Shown in pieces: positions 11,142-23,797 of a DNA stretch of 64,000 bases. Under the pieces are notes generated by a model that ran no database searches, was not told the origin of the DNA, and saw nothing but the letters and a program-made list of their open reading frames with translations. The DNA is from Membranipora membranacea (lineage: Eukaryota; Bryozoa; Gymnolaemata; Cheilostomatida; Membraniporidae): NCBI GenBank assembly GCA_914767715.1, contig OU612068.1, positions 26,412,001-26,476,000 of the forward strand, in the 5' to 3' direction. Within the stretch, counting starts at the first letter, position 1. Each line of letters begins with the position of its first letter. Made by a program: the position numbers and the translations under genes.

Positions 11142-12351
11142 GCAATATTACTTTCAGCTGGTTTTTTGACAAGTGCAAGAATTTCACTTTTCTCTCATAA
11201 AGCTATGAATAGCTAGAAAAAAATACAACAATATTGTAAGTGCACAAAGATCGTAGAGAGATGATCTACTAATTAATGTTAGCTAAAAAAAACTCCTAGA
11301 TGGTGCACATTTGATGATTGTGAAGAAATTGGCAGGAATTGTTTTGAGGGTACTATGCGGCATAGCAGCACACTGCTTGCAAATAAACTCTGTGATAAAG
11401 TCTCTCCGCACCGTAGTGGGACCTATCTTCTTAATGCAGTCATTACAACGCAAATATAGCCAACAGGGATTGATTGCAGCAGCACTGCCTCCCCATCAAT
11501 GTGTAGGATAATAATGCCAGTGTACCATGGTAGTCCAAATTCTCAAATTATGGAGCCTCACTGTCACCCTGTTTAAATACTTAGGCTTCAATATAAACAG
11601 TACATGGGGCTGGAGAATGAATGCATAAGCTTGTCCGTATGGTTTAGTTAGATCTGCATACTCTACACTCACTTCCCCTCAGTTGTCATCGTGACATCAG
11701 GGTATGTTCAATGGTTATTTCATTCCAAATGTTTACGGAAAATGAAAACAGATCATAGTTGGAGGTGTCGTATGGTATCATAGATGCAATCACGCATTTT
11801 TATTCAGACGACAAATCTATATTTTGCATCATGGTCCCTAGACCAGTCACTGCTATCTTTCAGCAGTAGAATACTATGTGTGTTATGTACATGTACAAGT
11901 CATTATTTTGGATGAGAAAAATGCTGTAGGAATTTCAGAAAACCAGATAATAGTATGTATTTACATTTACGGAGAGTGAAGAGTAGATATTTTGGATTAT
12001 TAACAGATGTATACATCCGCTATAAATGCACAAGCATTATAGTAAATAGAAAGCTTGGAGTAAGACCTGTACAACTACAATTTATAGACAAAAAAAATCA
12101 GTGAGGCAGAATAAAAATCTTGATTTTCACTGCATCAGAAGAAAGGATACGTACATGTATATGCGTAATGAAATGTCCATAATTGACTTCTGTAAAAGTC
12201 ACCGATCTACAGAAGGTAAAATACTCTTTTTATTCAAAGCCACTGCAATTATTTACAATAACCAGGGCAGTTTATTACAATAATACACAGCCTGTGATGA
12301 TTTTGGCAAATAAGGTTTTGACAAAAATATCTCCATGCACTAGCCATTCTA
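11142..12351. other. Intergenic, nothing recognised
   Basis: Lies between the small secreted gene and the 3' end of KANSL1. No coding exon, RNA gene or clear repeat seen. A 66-codon plus-strand frame at 11311..11511 has no splice or domain support. Confidence 0.4.
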
Positions 12352-15300
12352 TTATTGATGTGTTTTGGACAGTTTCAACACCAGAGCATTACGTCGATCT
12401 TCTTCTTCAGCTGAAATAACTTTCCACCGTTGATCAGAATTACCAGACACAGTAGCAGTATCTCCTCGAGGACGGAGGGGAGGCTTCCAGTTAAAGTCTA
12501 GTGAGGCCTCGTCGTCCCCTGACAGAGGGAATGTTCGTGCTATCCACGGCTGAATCAGAGGTTTATCAGCTGCACTGTCAAGTGATTGATCCTTCTTCAA
12601 GCGATTAGCTGCGAAAATTAAACAAAATGAGTGATTAATGTCAAAACAATCAGCCTTGTTGCAGAATGTAGTAGAATGAGTTGGTCAGTCATTTCCGTGT
12701 AACAAAATTAGGGCTTAAGGGAAAGCAAGACTATCTTGTATTGTATGAACAACATGCAGTGCCATCATCGGAATAGTCAATTCTTATCTGTTGACACCTG
12801 CCAGAGAAATTCAGCCCTATGTGAAAAGAGTATGATGATGGATCACTTCCCATGACTAAGAATTTTCTCACTATTATTAAAAAACAATGGTTTTATTCCC
12901 TTTTCCATAAAACGCATTGTAGCACTGCCGCTATGATCTGGTTTATAACATAAAAAAAGGTGGTCACGAATTTACACGCTATCGTACTGAAAGTGACAGT
13001 TACACACAGGATGCAATGTACATAGGTCTAAATGCTGATAATGTTTTCATAAGCGAATTTTCTTTACAAATATCAACAAGTACATTATATTTTATGCACA
13101 CGCACACGATTATATACAGATGTTACAACATAACACAACCTCATTGCCTTTGCAATGCTGATGCATTTTTATTGATCACAACATGATTTATGATTACTGT
13201 ATACAATTTCCCACCATATGGACCTAATGCTTACAGCATGTAGTTACTACTGACTATATGCAAGTCATGAAAACTGAGTGCTTTCACAATCCATAGCCAA
13301 GGCTGATAATGTTACACTTACTCCTACCAGTCATTCCTTCTAGTAAAGTTCAGGTATTCAATATTATGCTCAAGTGTGGCTTCTAATTTTCCACAGACAC
13401 TATATATTACTGAAGTGATTGCGATATGATTCAAACATGGTGTTACTTACTAGTAAATGAACAGCTGCGTTTCCTGGTTGTAGAGGCTAACTCTTCTCTT
13501 AGCTGTGAGCCATCATGTGATGCGCTTAAACTGGGTATAGAGTTCGTTAGAGTTAGGGGCTGGTGGCCACCTTCAGTTCTCGACTGCTTATCGCTACTAT
13601 CCGGTATCTTCGTCGCCGATGCAGTGGTCAACAGGGGAGGTGCTGATATATTGGAGGTATCTGGTAAGACTGAGAGCTCATTAGGGACTGCCGGTGACAT
13701 TAAAGGTGTTGTCACACTATTTGGTTTTGATGTATCCATGGCATGAGGTGTTTCTGAGCTTGGTACGGTTGGCTGCTTAGGAATAGCTGGTGAGACCATA
13801 GGGTTTATAAGAGTCACTTTCTCAGTATTATTAGTCTTATGATGATTAGTTGCGGATGTGTTTGTTTGACTAGTGGCAGCAGTGCTTTGAGTCCGCTGCC
13901 TGCTACGGTTGACTGTTACAAAGTTCATATATCGAGACTTTTCTTTCACTTCCAAGTCATCATGCAGAGCGATGTATTTGCTGTCAGATATATCTTCTTC
14001 AGCCTACAAAAAAAATGTGCCTAAGAGTTTGAATGGCAATGATACCAACGGAAACTTGCTGCATCACAATTATCTACAATTTATTTTAACAACACAAGAT
14101 TGCTACTGAGAGTACAAAGGTCAACTATCAGCAGATTGATCATCTCCAGCTATTTGTTGCAACCAGCAAGACAGCCAGTACTGTACCATCATTACAGCAT
14201 GAAGTCATAGATTATTATACCTTAACAGTTCTAGCAGACAAGCCTAGCATATTTATCAAAAAGCCATGACATAGTTTTCCCACAAATACTAACCTCGAGG
14301 GTTCCAAGTGCCAGTGAGGTAGCCGAGGACCGTGCGGAGAGGGTCGTCTCATCATTCGACTGAGGGGTCAGAGGGGTTGGAAAGATATTTAACTCTGATG
14401 GCTTGGAGAGGACTGCTGGTGCTTGTGATTGAGCAGTGGTAACATCATTCGTCTGTACAGTGAGGGGTTCCATGAGCACTGCAGCTGCTGAGAGGGTGGG
14501 TGCTTCTGGTGTTGGTACTACGGGTGTTGATTCTTCAGCTTGTGTCACCGAAGTCGATTCCCCAGATAATTTCGTAGGAGTGACATCTAAAGCTGGTGTC
14601 GTGGGAGTTATTACTCTAGCTGGTGTCACTTGAGTTACTTCATCAGCAGGTGTCATGGGAGTTACTTCCCCAGCTGGTGTCACTGGAGTAGCAGGCACTG
14701 ACATGGAGACAGACGAGGATCTCCGCCTCAACTTATCATGTACTGTTTTAACTCCATTCAGAGGAAACTCTCGCCATCTGCAAAAACCAAGTAAGTATTT
14801 GGAAAGAAGGGAAGGCTGTGACTGTTCAGTCAGATTGTATACAAGAGTCAGTAAAAACCTAACATCCTACCTGACAACGTGATTTCTTTCCAATAATTTT
14901 GTGACTGATGTCGTTAGATAAATTAGTTTGAATTGCTATTGCCCGTCAACACATTGTTATGAGTCCCCACTTAGCATTAGTTGGGACATACTATCATCAG
15001 CTGTTGCTTGTTAGATATAGTGGTAGGTCTCCTATCTGCAACCTACATGTTACAATTAGATTTAGATGAAGGCAAAGATCCAACCATACTCAAATAAATC
15101 GGCATTCTTCAGCTTATAACTCACCTGGGTGTATCGATCTCCTTATATTGAAGCTTTTCGACTCTGGTGGCAGCTGCTATGTGGTATGGTATAACGATAT
15201 CATCTATATCATACTGTGACGCTCGCTTATTAGTCGAGGCGGTACTGAGACCAGTCTTAGTTAGATCACTGCTCGCCGGAGCGCTCTGAGCCAGAGATGA

Positions 15301-18300
15301 CTGCTCATACTCCTCCTCGAGCTGCTCATCCTCATCATCAGGCTCCCAAGGCTCCGAGTCTGCTCGCTCCCTCCGACCTACACAACAAAATATATACATG
15401 AACATAATACACAAGGGACAAAGTCATATGCAAAAGCGGTAGAGCTGGTGTATGCAATTTATCATGATAGGTCTTCTGCATGAACAACCACAAATACAAT
15501 TTATCCTTATCGTATAAAGGGAGCAGTTGGTGCTTGCAGGAGCTTTAACTGCTGGTCTTGTGGTGTAACAGCTAAGCCAATTGAACTATGACACTTGGCT
15601 TGGCAGCTACTACATACAGCCTATTTAGATTCTTAGCCAAGTGAGCAGCGTTCACTATTTACACAATGTAGGAAGTACACCTCACCATGAGTAATAATGT
15701 TGACACGCTGCCATTACTACCTTTGTATCAATTATAAACCGACACCATCATTTACACTTGAATAGGGTATTCTAAAGAGCACTATTATTGACATTCTTTC
15801 ATGTTAATGTGATAAGAAAGGCTGTATTGACTGCATGGTTTGTTTGGAAAGGCTGACCAGCCTCATATTACACATGACCGTCTTTCATTTTATACTTTAA
15901 GCCTACCTCCTTTGGAAGCAGGGAGAATTCTACCTGTTGGAAGTGGCATATAATGTCTACGGGATGATAACTCCTGGGTGTGAAAAATTGATACATCTTG
16001 GAGATGCAGAAAATTACACTGGTTGGTAAAATGCATGTCATGTACACTAAAAATCCTTCATCTGATCCGCACAATAATCCCATGACACAAAACCATTTAT
16101 ATCATTTGCCATCACAAGTGCCTGACGCATATAATCACTAAGAATAAAACTGAATAATCTTACTGTGGAAATCTCAGCCCGTTACCTCAAATCGATCATT
16201 GAGGTGATATAGAGTTGAGTGATAACTCTACCACCTTATTTCCCAGTGAAGATTTCCATGTGTGATAAGGTGGCACAACGAAGGCTTTTTGGTCATGTTG
16301 GTTAAAATCGCAAGGTTCCATCACTCTCCACATCCCGAAGAATGAGTGGTGGGATAGGGGGGGGGGGGGGGATTGCCTTAAGGGCGAGGCCGCAATATCT
16401 GGGCCAATTTGCTCAGTTTCTAGGCAGGTCGGAGCACACCTGCGGTCCACCAAGCCTGGTATTCAGTGGACTGCAGTGGGACTCGAACCAACGACCTTAA
16501 ACACTTGTGTCCGGCGCTCTGACCAACATCCCACTTAAGTAAAACTGCTTGTCTCTAATTTATTACTCACCTTGAGGCCTGGCCTTGTTCTTGTTGTTGC
16601 GCTGCTTTTTATTTGCGATTTGTTCAGCCATGGCCAGTTTGCGCTCTATAAACAAAATACAGAGATTTATCTCAAAGTGCAAACTTCAAATTGTGACATG
16701 TGTCAGCAGTAGTATGACCGACTACAGAGTTTATGCGGACAAACATTGGAAAAACCCGGGCTGTATATTCATCCACCGTGGTATTGGTTTAGATAACTGA
16801 GCCCGAACTGGAGACGGATAGAATTATTATGTCGTCACAACACAGGCCCTTACAATGCTTTATCTGCTAGCTGATGTCAGTATACAACAATGGTTTATGT
16901 TCTTTCAGAGCGATTTATATGCAGGAGGGGACAACTTTTACCGCCAAGAATTTTTCCACCTGGTCGAATATCAAACTAATCAATTTCAACAAATTCTCGG
17001 CTCAGAGGATTGCAAATAAGTGTTGACTCTTGTTCAAGCCTAGTCTGAGCCCCCCAAACTTTTGCCCCTCGTCCGACGCCCCCCCCCCCCCCGGGCGAGA
17101 GCCACTTGCTGTTTCATATAATCATTATGCAAAATGTGATAGCATACTTCAGAACACAGTAACGGCAACCAGCTTATTCTATGACAAAGTGGCGAACTGA
17201 AAAGCATCCTACATGCCATGCACATATATCTTTACTATAAGGAAAATATGCATTCACCACATTACAGTCAATCCATGAACAAGAAGTAAATAAAATTGTT
17301 ATAACAGATAGAGTATGATGCAACTTACTGCGATTTAGCTCCTTTCTTTCCTTCTTCTCCTTGGCTTTCTTCAACTTGATAGCTAGTTTTCTGGAAAAGA
17401 AATAAATGAGACATGTAGGAAGCCTAGAGAAAGGCATCAATAGTGAGAAAACACCTTTACTTTCCCAGTTTTAAACACAAGGCCAGGTCTACCCTCAAAG
17501 CTTAAGCCATAATCCAGATCATTAAAAAATCTATCAATCAAGATAGTGAGTGGTGAGCTATTCCTTGTCAGCTTATTTCTTAAGAGCAGTGCATGCATAC
17601 AGTCTTTCTGAGCACAGAAACTTTTCTCTAAACAGAGAAATAAAATCACGGAATGACAGATACATTTTTCTGCATGGCTATTGCTGGTGCTAAATGGGTG
17701 AATTGACACAATGACTAACAACTTACTGCTTTTTCCGGGCCTCTGCCAGTAGTTTTTTGTTCAGTCTAACCATTTTCTTATCCGTAGAAGCTACACTAGC
17801 ATGTGACTTCTCAGTAGAGTTCACCACCTCCTCCAACTCGATTGCTGTGTTCACATCTATGAATATCAATCATTTTCTTGACTTCCATATTTTGTTGTAT
17901 CATCATATTTTTCACAAAACACCAACCTCGCTACTTTTAATGAGGGCAGATTGGTGGTCATCAATGGTCATATTATTAATTTGCAAAGTAAGGCAGTTAG
18001 AATGAGGAAATAGAAACTAAGACTCTACATAGATACTTGCAGTCAACTCAACTCATATTTTACAATTTCAAATATTTCAATACACTTCCCTGTTGGCCAC
18101 CAATTTTCAACATTAGTCTAACTACTCTGCCTCACCTCTTGAGAAGGAGAGCACAGGGTGAAATCCTTGGTCAATCTGACCTATCCTATCACGTCTGGGT
18201 AGATTCTGTATATCCATAGGCTGAGCATAGTGATGATGACCTGCACATATAGCACATTGTCGCACAGTCTGCATACACTGACAACGCACCATTACAGGCC

Positions 18301-20457
18301 TTCTAGCCTTTTGACCTAATGATGGAGCATGAGACACTCTTATAATCTTATGTCTAGTAGTAGTCAATTTAGGTAGTGGAATACACCGAGCTGCTCTGAG
18401 TGTCAAATCTTCAGTCTGATTGTTTGCTTGAGCTGAGGTGACAGGGGCAGGAGTGGTTATAAGAGGTGTCTTCGATGTTCGTAACTGTCTGTGTACTTCT
18501 CCATGCTGTCTTATACGGAACTCGAGATCTGATACTTGTGCTTGTAGCCACGTCCAGCGTGATATAACCCGAGATCTGTCTCTAGACCATCCCAAACAGG
18601 CACTCCGTCTCCTACAGTTGATATACAGAAATCATCTTAAATTGTTTCTCAGTACCCAACTAACTATCAATCAGTGCTTTGTACAGCAAGGATAAAACTG
18701 ATTGCGATACTATTCTAGCCCACTAGGAGTGTTCAAACAATATGCAAAGTGGGACTGTGTAATGCTGATGCAACCACATTTGCACAAAGAGTAGAACACC
18801 CTGCAGCTAAATCCTTGAAATGAATAAATACTGGAGCAACAGAGGCACTAATACTTCTGTTGTAGAAGAATAGACTGGAATAGATAGATGGTATAATAAA
18901 CGATACAGCAGCATATATTACACCCTCTAACCTTATCTCAAAGGCCCTATTTTTGTTGACAAAGCAAGAATGGGGCCTTCGAGATAAGGCTTCACCTCCA
19001 CAAACACAAAGTGATAAGATTTTCCACAAACTATTGCTCCAAAATGAAGCAATAAATCAATATATTTAAGTAATTACATCAATATTTGGCTACATTCATT
19101 ACATTACGTTGGTCATAATAATTTTCAAAATAATTAATTGTATATTTATATTGATAGTTGATTCCCAATACAAAAGAATGACTTGTTTGATTGAGCATGC
19201 AGACAAGAGTGTAAATAATGACACTTACAGGTTCTCAGAGTCAATCTCGTCAGTATCAGCAGGGTCAGCTCGTCCAACGGATCTACTAAACCTCTCCAAA
19301 TCTTCATCATCAGTCTCACCACCAGAACTACTAGCTGTTGCATCCGAGTCTAATCCTTCATGTAATCTCCTTATACTTGCAGATAATACACCTGTAGCTT
19401 CCTCTACACGCTCTTTGTCTCTGAATGTCATAGTACGCTTACGTTTCCGCTTCTCTGAGGTTTTCCTCTCACCCCTATGGTTGTTATTGCTCCCATGCAT
19501 CTTCTGCACAAGTTCAACAAGGGCTGCAGTTGACATACTATTCAAATCTTGATTAGTAGCATTGGTAAAGGATATGACTGAGTGTGTATTGCTTGGACCA
19601 GGAACTGAGGCGTTCTCAACTGTTAACTTGTGCTGGTGCTCTACAAACGTCATGAGCTGTTGACGTGTGTGTCTTGTGGCCACCAGACTTTGGAGATGCC
19701 TAATCCTTTTAATGATTGCAGAGGTCTGGTCTGCCATATCATGGTGTTGCTGTTGCAAATCGAACAGCACTGGAATGTCAATTTTCGGCTTCGGAGAAGC
19801 ATCTGGTGTCAAGGAAACCATTTCTGAGGAGTCCGGTTTGGGTTCTCCAGTCTCATGCACTGAAATTGGCGAGGGACCATTTTCATAATTTGTATCACAG
19901 TCAAGGAGTACATAATCATCTGTATTTTGAGGCGTTGGAGGGCTGTTGCTGCCTTGATTAGCCTCATCTCCGTTGGTTTCAGCATGAGGCTGAGATACCG
20001 ATGTCGATTCTATAAGGTATGGCAATATAGGAGGCCCTTCCTCCTTGTCATAGTCACCACCTGTTAAGCTAATACCAGGTGTCATTATTGTTCTGTTATC
20101 GGTTGACTGTATACCATCTCCGTTACTATGAGTTGTACTACCATTCCGTTCATTTTCAGGTGTCACTACTTCAGATCGTTCAGGCTTTAATCCTCTTGAT
20201 TTTCGACTGGCATAAGTAGTGCCAAACTTTGATAAATCCACATTTTCGGCTTGAGCAGAGGCAAGAATCAATTCATCAGACTTCCGTAAAATAGTCTGGG
20301 CCAGCGGGTCTGAGGGATTTACTGACTTGAGCTTAGCAAGCAAATGAGCAGATTTGCTTACTTCATCGCTGGCTACATCTTGGCTATTATCCTGTGTTAA
20401 AGCGGGGGACATATCAGTTGAGTCATTGCTACTATCGGGAGCAATGCTTGTATTCAT
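12352..20457 (-). CDS. KANSL1: KAT8 regulatory NSL complex subunit 1 (PEHE-domain protein)
   Basis: Nine coding exons on the minus strand: 19229..20457, 18136..18611, 17727..17856, 17329..17390, 16571..16645, 15125..15377, 14294..14777, 13451..14003 and 12352..12608. They give 1172 residues with all phases consistent. KANSL1 is the scaffold of the nuclear NSL histone acetyltransferase complex and contacts KAT8/MOF and WDR5. Residues about 1-410 are low-complexity with basic and coiled-coil patches. SRWTWLQAQVSDLEFRIRQ (about 425) is the conserved block found in animal KANSL1. A Lys-rich coiled coil follows (about 575-655). The PEHE region starts at IDDIVIPYHIAAATRVEKL (about 710) with YKEIDTPRWREF, and resumes at AEEDISDSKYIALH (904). 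QPWIARTF (about 1106) matches the conserved C-terminal motif. Between the PEHE halves lies a Thr/Pro-rich stretch of about 160 residues that is nearly absent in the vertebrate protein as I recall it. The start is the first ATG after an in-frame TGA. Confidence 0.9.
16200..16533 (-). mobile_element. tRNA-derived SINE in KANSL1 intron
   Basis: Read on the minus strand, the head at about 16533 gives an A-box-like TGGTCAGAGCG and a perfect B box, GGTTCGAGTCC. A body of about 250 bp follows, with a 15-nt C run (G run 16357..16371 on plus). It cannot fold as a functional tRNA over its full length. The left limit is approximate. It sits in the intron between coding exons 15125..15377 and 16571..16645, in the sense orientation. 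Confidence 0.6.
17041..17080. repeat. Dispersed repeat copy 1
   Basis: TAGTCTGAGC...CCCAAACTTTTGCCCCTCGTCCGAC resembles 44021..44060 (TAGTTTGAGCGTCCCAAACTCTCGCCTCGTCTGAC). Both copies lie in introns. The parent element is unknown. Confidence 0.45.
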
Positions 20458-20509
20458 AAACTGCCGACTTGGATAACACTGGTATCACATGTGGACTCAA
20501 CATCAGCAT
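20432..20509 (-). promoter_or_regulatory. Upstream ORF overlapping the KANSL1 start codon
   Basis: In the 5'UTR exon (20458..20584 minus), ATG at 20509 opens a 25-codon frame (MLMLSPHVIPVLSKS...) that ends at TAG 20432, past the KANSL1 ATG at 20457 and out of frame with it. An overlapping uORF of this kind would normally lower main-frame initiation. Its start context is weak. Whether it is translated is not known. Confidence 0.4.
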
Positions 20510-20990
20510 CGAAGATTGATTTCAGTTGTGTCGCGTAGCCCCAACGGCTTTGCTTGTTGATGACTAACTGGCACAGTTTTAAAACTACAAATAAAGATGA
20601 ATCTTGTAGCAATATGAAGGTTTGCAGATTACAGGAAATACATTAGGCTACACCTACGCATCCAAGCTCACTTTATATGTATATATATATATATATATTA
20701 CTGTAGAGTAGAGACAAAACCAAACAATAAGCATTGGGTAGGTGTTTGTGTTGATTCGATTAGATACTACCTAGCTAGAGTCTCACATCAGATTTCAAAA
20801 AGTGAATATCTGACATGTCAGGTGGAATAGACTCGATATGACAAGAAATGAGTGGCAATAAATTGAGCATTGAGATATGACAATACACTAACACAAGAAA
20901 AACCAGAGTAAAGTTACCTTTTTTGGCGCCTGCTCTAGGCTAGGCTAGGACAGACATTGTCCGTGTATGTGACAGGCGCAACAAAAAGAC
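20458..20990 (-). other. KANSL1: KANSL1 5'UTR exons
   Basis: An acceptor (TTTGTAG|TTTTAAAACTG) at 20584 starts the 5'UTR part of the ATG exon. A matching donor (AAAAAAG|GTAACT) at 20918 ends an upstream non-coding exon of about 70 nt whose 5' end I cannot fix. A second frame through 20458..20584 is open, but it has no ATG after the upstream stop, so it is not a separate gene. Confidence 0.5.
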
Positions 20991-22461
20991 TAATGATGAT
21001 CATGACTTATGTTTTATATACTCTTACTTACTTACATCAACTTACATCAAAGACGACATCACGCTAGACCGCCTAGGGGGGCGTAAGGGGCGTGCCTCAG
21101 TTTTTGGACATAAATACATAAGGTTTGGACATTGTTCCAGAATACCATCCCATGGGTAGGGCATTTGGGTTCAGAGTGGGTACATGTACCCATCCAGTAG
21201 GGCATCAGTAGTATTGTCCTCTGATTGTCCTTAGATTTTCATATCCCGTATTGTCCGGGGCAGAAAACTGTTATGGTAACAGTTTCCTGTGGCAGCGATA
21301 GAGTAATATATATATATAATATATATACTAACAATACAGACTGGGCCACTTTGCTCAACTTCCCCCTGGCCCTGCCTTGCTTGCTAGCTTGCCTCACAAA
21401 TCAGGTTTGTGTCTTGGACTCTTGGTTGGATTGAGAGGTTGTGACTTGGTTATATATATTGTGTGTACAATCAGCACATCACTGGACAGCAGGAGCAATT
21501 GTCCCACTTTCAAATATGAAAGCATAAGCACCTGATACCCACATCATGAGGCATTGAAATATAAATATGCATGCTGGTTTTTGCAGACCTTCCCAATCTA
21601 ACCACGTGATGATGACATCATCATTGATCCCAATTCAACATTCTCCAGTGCAAATGTAGCCTGCTAAAGACCCATAGATGACCAAATATCATACTCACAA
21701 TATTGTTAAATTGTTGAAGCTATGTATGAACCACTCATATATCACCCTATGTGTAGAAAATCAGCAAACAACACCATAAACACAGAGATATTGTGTGTTT
21801 TGCGACGAGAAAATTCCCACCAGCTGAACGACTGCTTTACAAGATCATCAATGGTGGCTATAGTCGTTGAGCTGATCTTCACTGCAGTTATTGTCTATCT
21901 AGGGATGAATGTATTGAGACTTGATGTTTCTCCCTCTCGGGTCTAATTGATGATTGGTTTATTGTTTGACCTTTGCTGTTGTTTTTTCCTCCCTTTACCT
22001 CACAAAAAGGTGAATTACAAAGAATATTTTGAGTACGGTACTATCCCAACCTAATAACTCTAACAGGAGGTTTTCAAACGAAAGCAGAGAAAATGGTGAT
22101 TTTTTTCTCAGGGAAAAAGGCATTAAACTCTAAATAATTGTCAAAATCAAACTACAAAATAAAACAGTAAAAACAGCAAAATTTATTAGGTCATTAAAAC
22201 AATGTCAAACATGGCAGCCCCCATGAAGAGTTAACTATAGAGTAAAATTACTGACTACTAAGGCTCAACAATCTTTCCAGTGAGTCAGTTTGTAGACATG
22301 TTAGTGCTCAATTGACTGAGGTGCATATATGGTATATTCAATGAACTGGCTATATAGAAGAAATGTTGGACTAAAAGCATTATAATTATTTTTAATTGGC
22401 TCGAGGTTCAAGTATATAAATAATAAATAAAAGACAGACTCTGAGTCTGACTGTGAGCATA

Positions 22462-22578
22462 GACAGCAGGTCACTGACAGTTGATTTGATGAGTTGCAGC
22501 TTGTGTGTGTGTGGTTTGTGTTTAACACACACACACAAGGCTGCAGCTCATAAAATCAACTGTCAGTGACCTGCTGTC
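22462..22578. repeat. Long inverted repeat, about 52-bp arms around a CA/GT core
   Basis: The left arm 22462..22513 (GACAGCAGGTCACTGACAGT... to (TG)n) and right arm 22526..22578 are inverse complements with about three differences and one indel. They are separated by only 12 bp. Transcribed, this would form a hairpin of more than 50 bp. Confidence 0.85.
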
Positions 22579-22894
22579 TCGTCTGTGCTGTGAGTCACTC
22601 AGTCAGTCACAGACACGACAGGTCTAGTCAAATACCTGAGACTCAGACTGAGTCTCTACTTCAAGCAATTTTTGACTGCCAGGTACTGGTAGGCTTTCAA
22701 ACAAACTGCATATGGAAATGCTCAGCTATCCAAATTTCTTTTGATCCCATGATCATCATGATCATCATGATGATGATATATATTTGGATGTATCTTCTGT
22801 AACATCAATTCATTCATTGATTTGATTACCTTCGAATAACAGAAACACCAGGGAGCCAGTCATAAATAAGGCAAATATTGCCAGAGACTCAGGG

Positions 22895-23031
22895 GGTCTT
22901 TCAATCAGTGAGTGAGCGCTACCTGCTAGGCTTTCGCTCTCAAGCCGCTCAGTCAATGATTATTGATAGATGGAACTATATATACATTCTGCGTGAGTGA
23001 TTTGGGAGCGAATTTGTCTAATTGAAAGACC
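22895..23031. mobile_element. 137-bp element with 14-bp terminal inverted repeats (MITE-like)
   Basis: GGTCTTTCAATCAG at 22895..22908 and CTAATTGAAAGACC at 23018..23031 match at 13 of 14 positions as inverted repeats. No clear target duplication. No coding capacity. Lies about 770 bp upstream of the SUGP1 start. Confidence 0.5.
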
Positions 23032-23797
23032 AGGCAAGTGAGTGATGATATTGAGCGATATGATTATTCGCGATCATTCGCTTATTTCACTATTTCAAAT
23101 TGTAAAACCCACCCCACAACCCACTCACTTGGTAAGACTCAGCTGGATTTCAGAACCATCATTAGTAAGGGCAACTTTCCAATAAAATGAGCGTTTATCC
23201 TACATAAACAAGCTGACCTAGCAATCAATAAAGTCAGATAGATTGTCACATTTAAATCTGATGTAAGTTACAAGACCAGGCCAAGACTGTCTGTTAATGG
23301 CAAAGCCGAACATATTTCACCCAAAAAGTAATAGTGAAATTTATATCCTGAAAAACACGAAATAAATGTAGGGTTATAGTAATCACTTAGGGGGTTATGT
23401 CTCTGCAGTGGGATACTGTTGGCTCTTGTCGACCTGTAGGCCTTCTTAGTATTAGGACTGTGACATGAAAAATAATGGCTTTATCTGTTGAATTTTATCT
23501 TCACAACGATAATTCCTGTGGTCACTTACATTTCATCATAAAATATATTGTATATATATAATATATACATTAAAACAAAGAAAAAGACGAAAAATTAAAT
23601 GCGTCCATTTCAAATCTGTAGCATGAATGGTGTGTAGCATTGAGACTATTGAACTAACCTAAAATGAGATAGGGGATAGCTCATGTTATAATCTATGAAT
23701 TTCAGATCATCTGAAGGAGGGAAGTGTACTGGCATTCCAAGTCCTTTTGTTGACGTTCATAAGTACACGCCACGGCCGGCTGTCGCACCCTTCCACC

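Larger units (their letters stand above)
20991..23797. other. Divergent promoter region KANSL1/SUGP1 with inverted repeats
   Basis: Separates KANSL1 (minus) from SUGP1 (plus). It contains a long hairpin at 22462 and a terminal-inverted-repeat element at 22895. No convincing coding exon. A 74-codon plus frame at 21722..21946 with a hydrophobic stretch has no further support. Confidence 0.5.

Noticed and set aside
13426-13746. 106-codon plus-strand frame
   Set aside because: Antisense shadow of the KANSL1 exon 13451..14003.
19109-19552. 147-codon plus-strand frame
   Set aside because: Antisense shadow of the large first KANSL1 exon, Ser-rich because of the codon bias opposite.
20458-20584. 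43-codon minus frame ending in a TGA that overlaps the KANSL1 ATG, resembling the end of another gene
   Set aside because: Across the splice to the upstream exon the frame meets a TAG with no ATG after it, so it is 5'UTR.
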